Below are positions 27,167 to 34,698 of a DNA stretch of 36,017 bases, in pieces. The DNA lies in assembly GCA_904374385.1 (NCBI GenBank), contig CAJFGA010000015.1:1-36017 (forward strand), written 5' to 3'. The notes beneath the pieces are model-generated. The model saw only the letters and a program-made list of their open reading frames with translations. It had not been told where the DNA came from and ran no database searches. A program made the position numbers and the translations under genes. How positions within the stretch are numbered: position 1 is the stretch's first letter; every line of letters begins with the position of its first letter. Source of the DNA: an uncultured Clostridia bacterium. Its GTDB lineage: Bacteria > Bacillota > Clostridia > Christensenellales > Borkfalkiaceae.

Positions 27167-28309
27167 ATGAAGATCGCAATTTTCGGCGGGAGTTTCGATC
27201 CCGTCCATGTGGAACACATCAATATCGTCAAGGCGGCGCAGAGCGCTCTGGGGGCGGATAAAGTCATCGTTATCCCCGCCTTTATTCCGCCGCATAAACA
27301 GGGCAAGGCGCTCGCCGCCCCGCAGGATAGGCTGGCGATGGCGAAGCTTGCCTTTGCCGGCATCAAAAATTGCGAAGTGAGCGCCTACGAACTGAACGCC
27401 GGCGGCACGAGTTACACCTATCTCACGCTCGGCTATTTTCACGAAAAGTATCCGGATGCGCAGCTCTATTTTTTGGTCGGGGCAGACATGCTCAAAGATT
27501 TTTACACTTGGCGTCAGCCGGAAACCATCCTTTCGCTCGCGGAACTCGTCGTGTGCAACCGCGAGGAGGACAAGGTGAGTTTTCCCGCCGAACAGCTCCG
27601 CTTTTTTGCACGGTTCAAAAAGAAATTTTTGAGCATAGAATATACCGGAAGGGATATTTCTTCCACCAAAGCACGCGTTCTTGCCGCCTTCGGCGAAGAT
27701 TTAAAACCGTATCTGCCCTTCGACGTCATCGATTATATCGAAGCGAACGAACTGTACCGCATCAAAGGCGTCAAGGAAGCACTCGCCTATTTAAAACCTT
27801 CCCGACGCAAGCATACTTTGGGGGTCGCATTGACGGCGGCAAAATATGCGGCACAGTATAAACTGCCCGAAAAGAGCGTCATTTTGGCGGCGGCTTTGCA
27901 TGACGCGGCGAAGAATATGCCGCCCGATGCTCCGGAGCTCTCCGGTTTTTCCGCGCCGGAGGATGTCCCCCCGCCGGTCATGCATCAATATACGGGCGCT
28001 TATGTCGCCGAACATACCTTGGGGATCGAGGACGAGGATGTTTTGAACGCCGTGCGCTATCACACTTCGGGCAGACCGAACATGAGCGACCTCGAAAAGC
28101 TCATTTTCCTTGCGGATATGCTCGAACCGGGACGAGATTTTAAAGGGATCGAAAAACTCAGAAAAACCCTCGCAAGCGATTTAAACGAGTGCATGTATCT
28201 GAGTTTGAAGCACGAACTCAAATACCTGAAAAAGCGCGGGGGTGAAATTTATCCTCTCACTTTCAGGGCATATGAATATTACAAAGGAATGAGGAAAGCA
28301 AAACAATGA
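27167..28309 (+). CDS. nadD: Fused nicotinate-nucleotide adenylyltransferase (NadD) and YqeK-type HD hydrolase
   Basis: N-half: MKIAIFGGSFDPVHVEHINIVKAAQ...LVGADMLKDFYTWRQPETILSLAELVVCNRE...ISSTKAR; C-half: RRKHTLGVALTAAKYAAQYKLPEKSVILAAALHDAAKNM...HQYTGAYVAEHTLGIEDEDVLNAVRYHTSGRPNMSDLEKLIFLADMLEPGR (YqeK HD motifs). Confidence 0.95.
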   Translation: MKIAIFGGSFDPVHVEHINIVKAAQSALGADKVIVIPAFIPPHKQGKALAAPQDRLAMAKLAFAGIKNCEVSAYELNAGGTSYTYLTLGYFHEKYPDAQLYFLVGADMLKDFYTWRQPETILSLAELVVCNREEDKVSFPAEQLRFFARFKKKFLSIEYTGRDISSTKARVLAAFGEDLKPYLPFDVIDYIEANELYRIKGVKEALAYLKPSRRKHTLGVALTAAKYAAQYKLPEKSVILAAALHDAAKNMPPDAPELSGFSAPEDVPPPVMHQYTGAYVAEHTLGIEDEDVLNAVRYHTSGRPNMSDLEKLIFLADMLEPGRDFKGIEKLRKTLASDLNECMYLSLKHELKYLKKRGGEIYPLTFRAYEYYKGMRKAKQ

Positions 28310-28662
28310 CAGAATCCAGAACGCTTGCAGAAAAGATCTGCGCCCTGCTCTCCGCGAAAAAGGCGGAGGATATCCGCATCATCGACGTCGCCGAAAAGAC
28401 GACGCTGTGCGACTACTTTATCATCGCCAGCGGCCACAGCACCACACAGGTCAAGGCTCTGTGCGACCATGTGGAGGAAAAACTCTCCGACGAAGGCGTC
28501 GAACCCCGCCGTACCGAAGGCACGCGCGAGGGGCGCTGGGGTGTATTGGATTACGGCGACGTAATCGTACACGTCTTTAACGACGAATCCCGCCTCTTTT
28601 ATCACCTTGAACGCCTTTGGGAAGAGGGGAACAACGCTACGGTATATCGGGATAAAGATTGA
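28306..28662 (+). CDS. rsfS: Ribosome silencing factor RsfS
   Basis: LAEKICALLSAKKAEDIRIIDVAEKTTLCDYFIIASGHSTTQVKALCDHVEEKLSDEGVEPRRTEGTREGRWGVLDYGDVIVHVFNDESRLFYHLERLW; ATGA overlap with nadD-yqeK. Confidence 0.97.
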   Translation: MTESRTLAEKICALLSAKKAEDIRIIDVAEKTTLCDYFIIASGHSTTQVKALCDHVEEKLSDEGVEPRRTEGTREGRWGVLDYGDVIVHVFNDESRLFYHLERLWEEGNNATVYRDKD

Positions 28663-28677
28663 ATCGCCCGTTGCGCG

Positions 28678-28974
28678 CTAATCGAAACGGATGCGCTTCG
28701 GCTCGGAATATTTTTCGGGCGTGCGCCGCACCTTTTTCTTTTCTACGATATAATAGACCCGCTGTTCTCTGCGCTCGGCGGGCTTGTCGTCCGGCTTTTT
28801 CGGCTCGGGCTGAGGCGGCGCCTGCGACTTTTGTTCGAAAAAATACCGCCGTGCGAGTTTGCCTCCCACGACCAGCCCGAAACAGAGGCAGAACAGGATG
28901 ATGAGATACAGTCCCCCCAACAGGGATGAAGCGAGCAGTTGCACAAGACCCTCCGCGTGAAAGTATTCACGCAT
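28678..28974 (-). CDS. Small hypothetical membrane protein
   Basis: MREYFHAEGLVQLLASSLLGGLYLIILFCLCFGLVVGGKLARRYFFEQKSQAPPQPEPKKPDDKPAERREQRVYYIVEKKKVRRTPEKYSEPKRIRFD; one TM, Pro/Glu/Lys linker, basic tail. Confidence 0.7.
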   Translation of the reverse strand: MREYFHAEGLVQLLASSLLGGLYLIILFCLCFGLVVGGKLARRYFFEQKSQAPPQPEPKKPDDKPAERREQRVYYIVEKKKVRRTPEKYSEPKRIRFD

Positions 28975-29040
28975 ACACTATAACGCGGGCCACCGCGCAC
29001 AAAAGGGCGGATTTGCCCGAAAGGGAGGAATTTTTGACAA

Positions 29041-30336
29041 ATGACCGTGTATGACATCATCGACGCGAAGAAAAAGCGCCGCACATTGACGGCGGAAGAG
29101 ATCGCATATTTTGTCGGCAAAGTCGCAGACGGAAGCGCGACGGACAGCCAGATCGCCGCCTTCTGCATGGCGACGCTGTTAAACGGCATGACGGACGAGG
29201 AGAGCTACCTGTTGACCGACGCGATGGCAAAGAGCGGCGAACAAACGCCCCGTCCGGCGGGCGGGGGCATCTTTGCCGATAAACATTCAACGGGCGGCGT
29301 TTCCGATTCGACCACGCTCATACTCGTGCCCGTGCTCGCTTCGCTCGGCGTAAAATGCGCCAAATATTCCGGCCGCGGCCTCGCACATACGGGCGGCACG
29401 CTGGACAAGTTGGAAAGTTTTCCGGGGCTTCGCGTCGACCTTTCTCCCGCCGCGTTCGAATCGCAGGTAGAACGTATCGGCGCCGCCGTCGCGGGGCAGA
29501 CCAGGGCGACCGTGCCTGCCGACAAGCGCATGTATGCCGTGCGCGACGTGACGGCCACCGTAGACAGCATTCCCCTCATTGCCTCTTCGGTGATGAGCAA
29601 AAAGCTCGCTTCCTTTGCCGATATTATTCTGCTCGACGTGAAATATGGCGACGGCGCCTTTATGGCGACGCTCGAAGAGGCGGAAAAGCTCGCCCGATTG
29701 ATGGTACGCATCGGAGAGCGCGCCGGCAGAAGGATGCTTGCCGCCGTCACCTGTATGGATGCGCCGCTGGGCGACGGGATTGGATGCAATGCCGAAGTCA
29801 ACGAAGTGCTCGCGATCCTGCGCGGCGAAAAGGAGAACTGCCTCTCCCGTCTCTCCCTCTTTCATGCGGCAAAAATTCTGCAGGCGGCAGAGGGACTGTC
29901 CGAAACGGAGGCGAACGCGCGCGCGTCGGAAGCGGTATTTTCGGGCAGGGCGCTTAAAAAGTTCGAAGAGATGGTCGCCGCACAGGGCGGCCGCGGCGCG
30001 GATGTATACGGCACGCTGCCTATGGCAAAAAATATGAAAAAAATCACCGCTAAGGCGGAGGGCTTTCTGCAGGTTTCGGCGCTCGCGCTCGGCAAGGCGT
30101 GCGCCGCGCTCGGCGGCGGCAGGACCAAAGAGGGGGATGCGATCGACCATACGGCCGGCATTCTGCTCCAAAAGCGGCAGGGATCTTTCGTTAAAAGGGG
30201 AGAGGTGCTCGCCGAAATATATTTTAATGCTTCGTCGGAGGAGGGCTGCGCCCTTGCGGAGAGCGCTTTTACCCTGTCCGACCAAAAAATAGAAGCCCGC
30301 CCGCTCGTGTATGCGTTTATCGGCGGCAAGGAGTAG
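29041..30336 (+). CDS. deoA: Pyrimidine-nucleoside / thymidine phosphorylase
   Basis: MTVYDIIDAKKKRRTLTAEEIAYFVGKVADGSATDSQIAAFCMATLLNGMTDEESYLLTDAMAKSGE...DKHSTGGVSDSTTLILVPVLASLGVKCAKYSGRGLAHTGGTLDKLESFPG. Confidence 0.96.
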   Translation: MTVYDIIDAKKKRRTLTAEEIAYFVGKVADGSATDSQIAAFCMATLLNGMTDEESYLLTDAMAKSGEQTPRPAGGGIFADKHSTGGVSDSTTLILVPVLASLGVKCAKYSGRGLAHTGGTLDKLESFPGLRVDLSPAAFESQVERIGAAVAGQTRATVPADKRMYAVRDVTATVDSIPLIASSVMSKKLASFADIILLDVKYGDGAFMATLEEAEKLARLMVRIGERAGRRMLAAVTCMDAPLGDGIGCNAEVNEVLAILRGEKENCLSRLSLFHAAKILQAAEGLSETEANARASEAVFSGRALKKFEEMVAAQGGRGADVYGTLPMAKNMKKITAKAEGFLQVSALALGKACAALGGGRTKEGDAIDHTAGILLQKRQGSFVKRGEVLAEIYFNASSEEGCALAESAFTLSDQKIEARPLVYAFIGGKE

Positions 30337-30339
30337 ATC

Positions 30340-31227
30340 ATGTTTCAGTTGAAAAAGAGGGAGGAAGAGCAAAAGCTCGAACAGACAGCTACTGCCGAAG
30401 GATCGGCGGAGCAGCCCGAAGAGAAGGCCCCTGCCGCCGCGCCGGAAGAAGCGCAGCCTTCTGCAGCGCGGGCAGAGGAAAGATCGGGCGCGATCGCCGC
30501 GATTTCCGAAGAAGAGCGCGCCGAATTCGAAGAGTTTAAAAAACAAAAAAAGATTTTAGAGATCAAGCGCCTGCTCAAAATGATAGACCACACCCTTCTC
30601 AAACAGACGGCGACGCGCGCCGATGTAAAAAAACTGTGCGCCGAAGCAAAGGATTACGGCTTTGCGTCCGTCTGTGTGCAGCCGGTATATGTCGCCGACT
30701 GTTTCCGATACCTCAAGGATGCCCAGGCGATCAAGATCGCCTGCGTCGTCGGCTTTCCCATGGGGGAAAACAAGACGGAAACAAAGGTGTATGAAACCAA
30801 AAAAGCGCTTGCCGACGGCGCGGACGAGATCGATATGGTCGTCTGCATTTCGGCGATCAAAAACGGCGACTACGGCTATGTTAAAAAGGAGATCAAAAAG
30901 GTCGTAAAGGCAGCGAGGGGCTGCCCCGTCAAGGCGATCATCGAAACTTCTCTGCTGACGCAGAGCGAGATGATCAAAGCGGCCGAATGCGCGCGCGACG
31001 CTGGCGCGGCCTATGTAAAGACGAGTACGGGCTATTTCGGCAGCGGCGCCAAGGCAGAAGATGTGCGCCTGCTCAAACAGACGGTGAAGGGCGTGTGCCT
31101 CGTCAAGGCGTCGGGCGGCATTAAAAATGCGGATCAGTTCAAAGAAATGGTCGACGCCGGTGCAGACAGGATCGGCACCAGCTCCGGCATTGAGATCGCC
31201 GAAGGGATCAAAAAACAGGAACGGTAA
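30340..31227 (+). CDS. deoC: Deoxyribose-phosphate aldolase with acidic N-terminal extension
   Basis: C-part MIDHTLLKQTATRADVKKLCAEAKDYGFASVCVQPVYVADCFRYL...VVGFPMGENKTETKVYETKKALADGADEIDMVVCISAIKNGDYGYV...VKTSTGYFGSGAKAEDVRLLKQTVKG...GTSSG; about 80 extra N-terminal residues. Confidence 0.95.
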   Translation: MFQLKKREEEQKLEQTATAEGSAEQPEEKAPAAAPEEAQPSAARAEERSGAIAAISEEERAEFEEFKKQKKILEIKRLLKMIDHTLLKQTATRADVKKLCAEAKDYGFASVCVQPVYVADCFRYLKDAQAIKIACVVGFPMGENKTETKVYETKKALADGADEIDMVVCISAIKNGDYGYVKKEIKKVVKAARGCPVKAIIETSLLTQSEMIKAAECARDAGAAYVKTSTGYFGSGAKAEDVRLLKQTVKGVCLVKASGGIKNADQFKEMVDAGADRIGTSSGIEIAEGIKKQER

Positions 31228-31239
31228 ATTATAGAATAT

Positions 31240-31279
31240 GCGCCCTGCACGGCTTTCCGCCGCGCAGGGCGCGTTTTTT
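31240..31279 (+). terminator. Intrinsic terminator after deoC
   Basis: GCGCCCTGC (31240-31248)...GCAGGGCGC (31264-31272) then GTTTTTT. Confidence 0.85.
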
Positions 31280-31295
31280 ATGATCCGATAAACGT

Positions 31296-31787
31296 TTATT
31301 CGCCGAGCGGGGTGCCGCAATTGTCGCAGAACTTCGCGTCTGCATCGTTTTGCGTTCCGCATCCCGGGCATTCTTTTTTCAGCGCTTTGCCGCAGTTGTC
31401 GCAGAACTTCGCATCCGCATCGTTTTGCGCGCCGCAGGCGGGGCATAGGGCGCCCGCATTTTCCGTTTGCGTTCCTTTCTTCGCCGCCTTTGTGACGGCC
31501 TGAATTGCGGGGCTTATAGCCTCGCTCATTTCGTTTACGACGGGAGCGGCTTCGCGCGCGGAATAATCCGCGATCTCCCTGCGGAACGCGGTCAGCGTGA
31601 TCATTAATCCGAAGGCGAGCATGGGCAGGCCGAGTATCGCAAGCCAGAATAGCCGGGGATAGCCTCCGCTCGCTATCGTATTACCGATTCCCGTCGCCGC
31701 TAAAACGAGTCCTGCCGCCGATACGATGATCCCGGTGATTTTTAAGATCAATTTCGTTTTGTTATGTTTTTTCTGTTTTTCATCCAT
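31296..31787 (-). CDS. Membrane protein with two tandem C-terminal zinc ribbons
   Basis: MDEKQKKHNKTKLILKITGIIVSAAGLVLAATGIGNTI...; CPACGAQNDADAKFCDNCGKALKKE CPGCGTQNDADAKFCDNCGTPLGE (start 31796 also possible). Confidence 0.85.
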   Translation of the reverse strand: MDEKQKKHNKTKLILKITGIIVSAAGLVLAATGIGNTIASGGYPRLFWLAILGLPMLAFGLMITLTAFRREIADYSAREAAPVVNEMSEAISPAIQAVTKAAKKGTQTENAGALCPACGAQNDADAKFCDNCGKALKKECPGCGTQNDADAKFCDNCGTPLGE

Positions 31788-31857
31788 TTTCCGCATTCTC
31801 CTTAATCATAATTATATAGAAAACTTTGCAAAATGTCAAGATTTTTAAAATTTAATA

Positions 31858-31925
31858 ATTAACCATAGTTAATTTACTTGACTTAGGGGCTTGTTTGGCA
31901 TATAATATAGTAAACTATGGTTAAT
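31858..31925. promoter_or_regulatory. Promoter TTGACT-N17-TATAAT bracketed by 13-bp inverted operator-like sites
   Basis: ATTAACCATAGTT 31858-31870; TTGACT 31878-31883; TATAAT 31901-31906; AACTATGGTTAAT 31913-31925. Confidence 0.8.
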
Positions 31926-31957
31926 CAATATGTGCAGCCGCACGGCGGAGGGCAGGT

Positions 31958-32497
31958 TTGAAGGCGGATAAACTGGAAATAAGTCTTGTAAATCTGTGCG
32001 GTGCGGCAATGGCGGGCATCAAACCCGCATCTTTAGCGGTCTGCGGGGCAGAAGAGGTTTCGGCTCTCGACGCATATGCGCAGATGTTCGTGCAAAAGGG
32101 GATCCGCATCGAAACGCTTTCCGAACGGCGCGGCAAAATTACATATCTCGTCTTTCGCGAAGAAAAACTGCGCGCCCATCTCGCACGGGCAGAGTGTGCG
32201 GCATTTCTTGCCCGCTACGGCTACCCCGTCGGCAGTTTGGAAGGCTGCCTTTCCTATTTAAAACTGCGCCTTATGGGCAAATGTTTTCCGCATGAGATCG
32301 GCATTTTTTTGGGATATCCGCTCGAGGATATTCTCGGCTATCTCGAAGACCCGTTCGGCTGTATTTTCAGCGGAGCGTGGAAAGTCTATGCGGAGCCAGA
32401 AAAAAAGCGGGCGCTCTTCGAAAAATATCGCCGCTGTCAAAGCTGCATCCTGCGCCGCCTCGCCGCGGGGGAATCGTTGGAGCGGATTTTCCGTTGA
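31958..32497 (+). CDS. DUF3793 family protein (TTG start)
   Basis: MKADKLEISLVNLCGAAMAGIKPASLAVCG...RGKITYLVFREEKLRAHLARAECAAFLARYGYPVGSLEGCLSYLKLRLMGKCFPHEIGIFLGYPLEDILGYLEDP...SGAWKVYAEPEKKRALFEKYRRCQSCILRRLAAGESLERI; GGAGGG RBS. Confidence 0.9.
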   Translation: MKADKLEISLVNLCGAAMAGIKPASLAVCGAEEVSALDAYAQMFVQKGIRIETLSERRGKITYLVFREEKLRAHLARAECAAFLARYGYPVGSLEGCLSYLKLRLMGKCFPHEIGIFLGYPLEDILGYLEDPFGCIFSGAWKVYAEPEKKRALFEKYRRCQSCILRRLAAGESLERIFR

Positions 32498-32537
32498 TGA
32501 AACAATAAAAATTATCATCCAAAAAGGAGAATATATC

Positions 32538-32948
32538 ATGAAAACAGCGATCATCTACTGGTCTCAAACGGGCAATACCCAGGCGATGGCGGAAAATATC
32601 CTTGCAGGGATCCGAAAAGAGGGCGGAGAAGCCGATATCTTTGCCGTATCCGAAATATCCCCTGCGGAGGCCGCCGCGTACGATGTATTGCTGCTCGGCT
32701 GCCCCGCGATGGGCGCAGAAGAGCTGGAATCGGAAGAATTTGAACCGTTTTATACCGAACTGGAAGCGCTTGTACCCGGCAAAAAGGTGGGCCTTTTCGG
32801 TTCGTACGACTGGGGCGACGGAGAATGGATGCGCCTTTGGCAGGAACGTGCCGAAGGGGCGGGATTGCATGTCGAGGATACATTGATTGTCAACATGAAC
32901 GACGACCCTGCCGAACCCTGCATGGCATTCGGCAAACAGTTTGCCTGA
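32538..32948 (+). CDS. Flavodoxin
   Basis: MKTAIIYWSQTGNTQAMAENILAGIRKEGGEADIFAVSEISPAEAAAYDVLLLGCPAMGAEELESEEFEPFYTELEALVPGKKVGLFGSYDWGDGEWM; AAAAAGGAGAA RBS; ORF-track start 32292 is an artefactual extension. Confidence 0.95.
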   Translation: MKTAIIYWSQTGNTQAMAENILAGIRKEGGEADIFAVSEISPAEAAAYDVLLLGCPAMGAEELESEEFEPFYTELEALVPGKKVGLFGSYDWGDGEWMRLWQERAEGAGLHVEDTLIVNMNDDPAEPCMAFGKQFA

Positions 32949-33054
32949 AAAACACGGGCCCGGCGTCATTTCAATAAAGAGTGATCCGCTTTGCGGAGAA
33001 TTTTTTGTAAACCAATATCGCTTACTCCTGTTAAAATAATAACCTACCGATTAG

Positions 33055-33099
33055 CAAAAGCGGCGGTCATATGACCGCCGCTTTTGTTTTTAAACAAAA
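33055..33099. terminator. 32-bp perfect palindrome (intrinsic terminator) followed by a second dyad
   Basis: CAAAAGCGGCGGTCATATGACCGCCGCTTTTG (33055-33086) is its own reverse complement; then TTTTGTTT-TT-AAACAAAA (33082-33099). Confidence 0.85.
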
Positions 33100-33420
33100 C
33101 TCTCGGATCGTGCGCGGGAAACAGAAAGATATAGCGATGCGCAAAAGCAAAGGTTTTCCTTTGGGGCTGTCACTGCAAGTGACCGAGTAAACAAAGAAGG
33201 GCTTCCCCTCTCAGGAAAAGCTGTCACCAAAGGAGACGAAGTAACCAAAAAGGGCTCCTCCCTGGGGGGCTGTCACCGAAGATGACGAAGTAACCCAAAA
33301 GGCTTCCCCCTGAGGGGGAAGCTGTCGCCGAAGGTGACTGATGAGGGGGAGTGTAGTATATAACCCCTCATCCGCCGCAAGCAGTCCCTCTTTCTCCCGC
33401 CGGGGGAAGGCAAAAAGTAA
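33087..33420. repeat. Dispersed hairpin element, copy 2 (four tandem diverged units plus inverted right flank)
   Basis: Units near 33151, 33197, 33249 and 33298, each roughly 45-53 bp: (GGCTTCCCC..GGGGAAGC)(TGTCRCC-GAA-GGTGAC) spaced by GAAGTAACCAAA; terminal IR GATGAGGGG (33339-33347)..CCCCTCATC. Confidence 0.8.
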
Positions 33421-33528
33421 AATATAAGGGCGCTCTCCCCGCAATAAGAAAAGGCAGAAATAAAAATCTTCGGAAGCGGATCGTTTTGTTAAAATTTTTT
33501 AAAATTCGAAAAAATCGGCATAAATCCC

Positions 33529-33557
33529 TTGACATTGCGTGACAATAAATATATAAT
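33529..33557 (+). promoter_or_regulatory. Sigma-A promoter of hrcA operon, TTGACA-N17-TATAAT
   Basis: TTGACA 33529-33534; TATAAT 33552-33557. Confidence 0.85.
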
Positions 33558-33561
33558 AGCA

Positions 33562-33588
33562 TTAGCACTTAGAGATAGAGAGTGCTAA
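33562..33588. promoter_or_regulatory. CIRCE element (HrcA operator)
   Basis: TTAGCACTT-AGAGATAGA-GAGTGCTAA; consensus TTAGCACTC-N9-GAGTGCTAA, one mismatch. Confidence 0.95.
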
Positions 33589-33633
33589 CATTGTAAAAGA
33601 ACAAGTGCCAAACGGCGAAGGGGGTGCACGGAT

Positions 33634-34698
33634 ATGAAGATGTCGGATCGCAAAAAAAAGATCTTACAGATCGTCGTGGACGAGTATATCAATACCGCCG
33701 TGCCCGTATCCAGCAAGAGCATCGCGGAAAAGCATCTGACGGACGTCAGCTCCGCCACGGTACGCAACGAGCTTGCCTCGCTGGAAGAGCTGGGGTATCT
33801 GACCCAGTTCCATACTTCGGGCGGCAGGGTGCCCTCGCCGCAGGCGTACCGCTTTTACATTGAAGAGCTGATGGAAAAGGGTAACCTTTCCGAGAGCGAT
33901 CTCGACTATATCGAGCGCGCGTTCAGCGATAAATCGCATGACGTAGAGCACCTTATCAAGAGCGTTTCGGAAGTCATCAGCGAGCTTACCGACTATACGT
34001 CGATCGCCATCGGCCCGCACGCCGATGCGGAAACCATCCGTACGATTTCGCTGCTTCCCTGCGGCGACGGAAGCGCCTTGCTCGTCATCATGACGAGCGA
34101 ACGCATTCTGCGCGACAGCTTCATCGAGATACCCGAAAATATGACCGAAGAAGAGCTTGCGGGGGCATCCAAGATGATCAGCAAGCTGTTTGCAGGCAAG
34201 GGATTGGCAGAAGTCAGGGAAACGGGCGAAGAGATCATCGCCGATTTCGGGCAGTACCGTCAGGTGATGCGCGAGGTCATCGATGCGCTCAAATCGTATA
34301 CCCGTCCCCGCGAAGAGGACGTGGTGCTCACGGGCGCCGATAAGATCTTTAACCATCCCGAATATGAGGATATCGACAACGTCAAAAATTTTCTCACCGT
34401 CATTTCCAGCAAGGATAAATTGGCGGATATCATCGAAGGGGAAAACGACGAGATCCAGATCAACGTCAAGATCGGTTCGTCGGGCGACAGCGACGTGCCG
34501 GACGACTGTTCGGTGGTCACGGCGACCTATTCGGTGGGCGGCAAGAATCTCGGCACCTACGGGGTGATCGGGCCGATCCGCATGGATTATCCGAAGGTCA
34601 TCACCGTGCTCGAAAACGTCGGCAAAGCGCTCGAAGAGCTGGCGAGCGGCAAGAAAAAAGAGAAGGACAACAACGATCATGAGCGAAAAGAAAAATAG
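33634..34698 (+). CDS. hrcA: Heat-inducible transcription repressor HrcA
   Basis: MSDRKKKILQIVVDEYINTAVPVSSKSIAEKHLTDVSSATVRNELASLEELGYLTQFHTSGGRVPSPQAYRFYIEELM. Confidence 0.97.
   Translation: MKMSDRKKKILQIVVDEYINTAVPVSSKSIAEKHLTDVSSATVRNELASLEELGYLTQFHTSGGRVPSPQAYRFYIEELMEKGNLSESDLDYIERAFSDKSHDVEHLIKSVSEVISELTDYTSIAIGPHADAETIRTISLLPCGDGSALLVIMTSERILRDSFIEIPENMTEEELAGASKMISKLFAGKGLAEVRETGEEIIADFGQYRQVMREVIDALKSYTRPREEDVVLTGADKIFNHPEYEDIDNVKNFLTVISSKDKLADIIEGENDEIQINVKIGSSGDSDVPDDCSVVTATYSVGGKNLGTYGVIGPIRMDYPKVITVLENVGKALEELASGKKKEKDNNDHERKEK

Noticed and set aside
28955-28972. GCGTGAA-AGTA-TTCACGC inverted repeat at start of the 98-aa ORF
   Set aside because: Lies within the first codons of a coding sequence and is short; could be chance, no independent support for an operator.
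32949-33054. Possible small RNA gene between flavodoxin and the 32-bp palindrome
   Set aside because: About 100-nt gap before a strong terminator is suggestive, but no promoter with acceptable spacing was found; needs RNA-seq.
33151-33350. Regularly spaced repeats resembling a CRISPR array
   Set aside because: Units are diverged, the variable parts are themselves homologous rather than unique spacers, no cas genes nearby, and each unit is a hairpin pair; better described as a dispersed palindromic element.
33211-33568. ORFs 33211..33444 (-) and 33368..33568 (-)
   Set aside because: They lie inside the repeat element and the AT-rich hrcA upstream region; no RBS or recognisable protein features.
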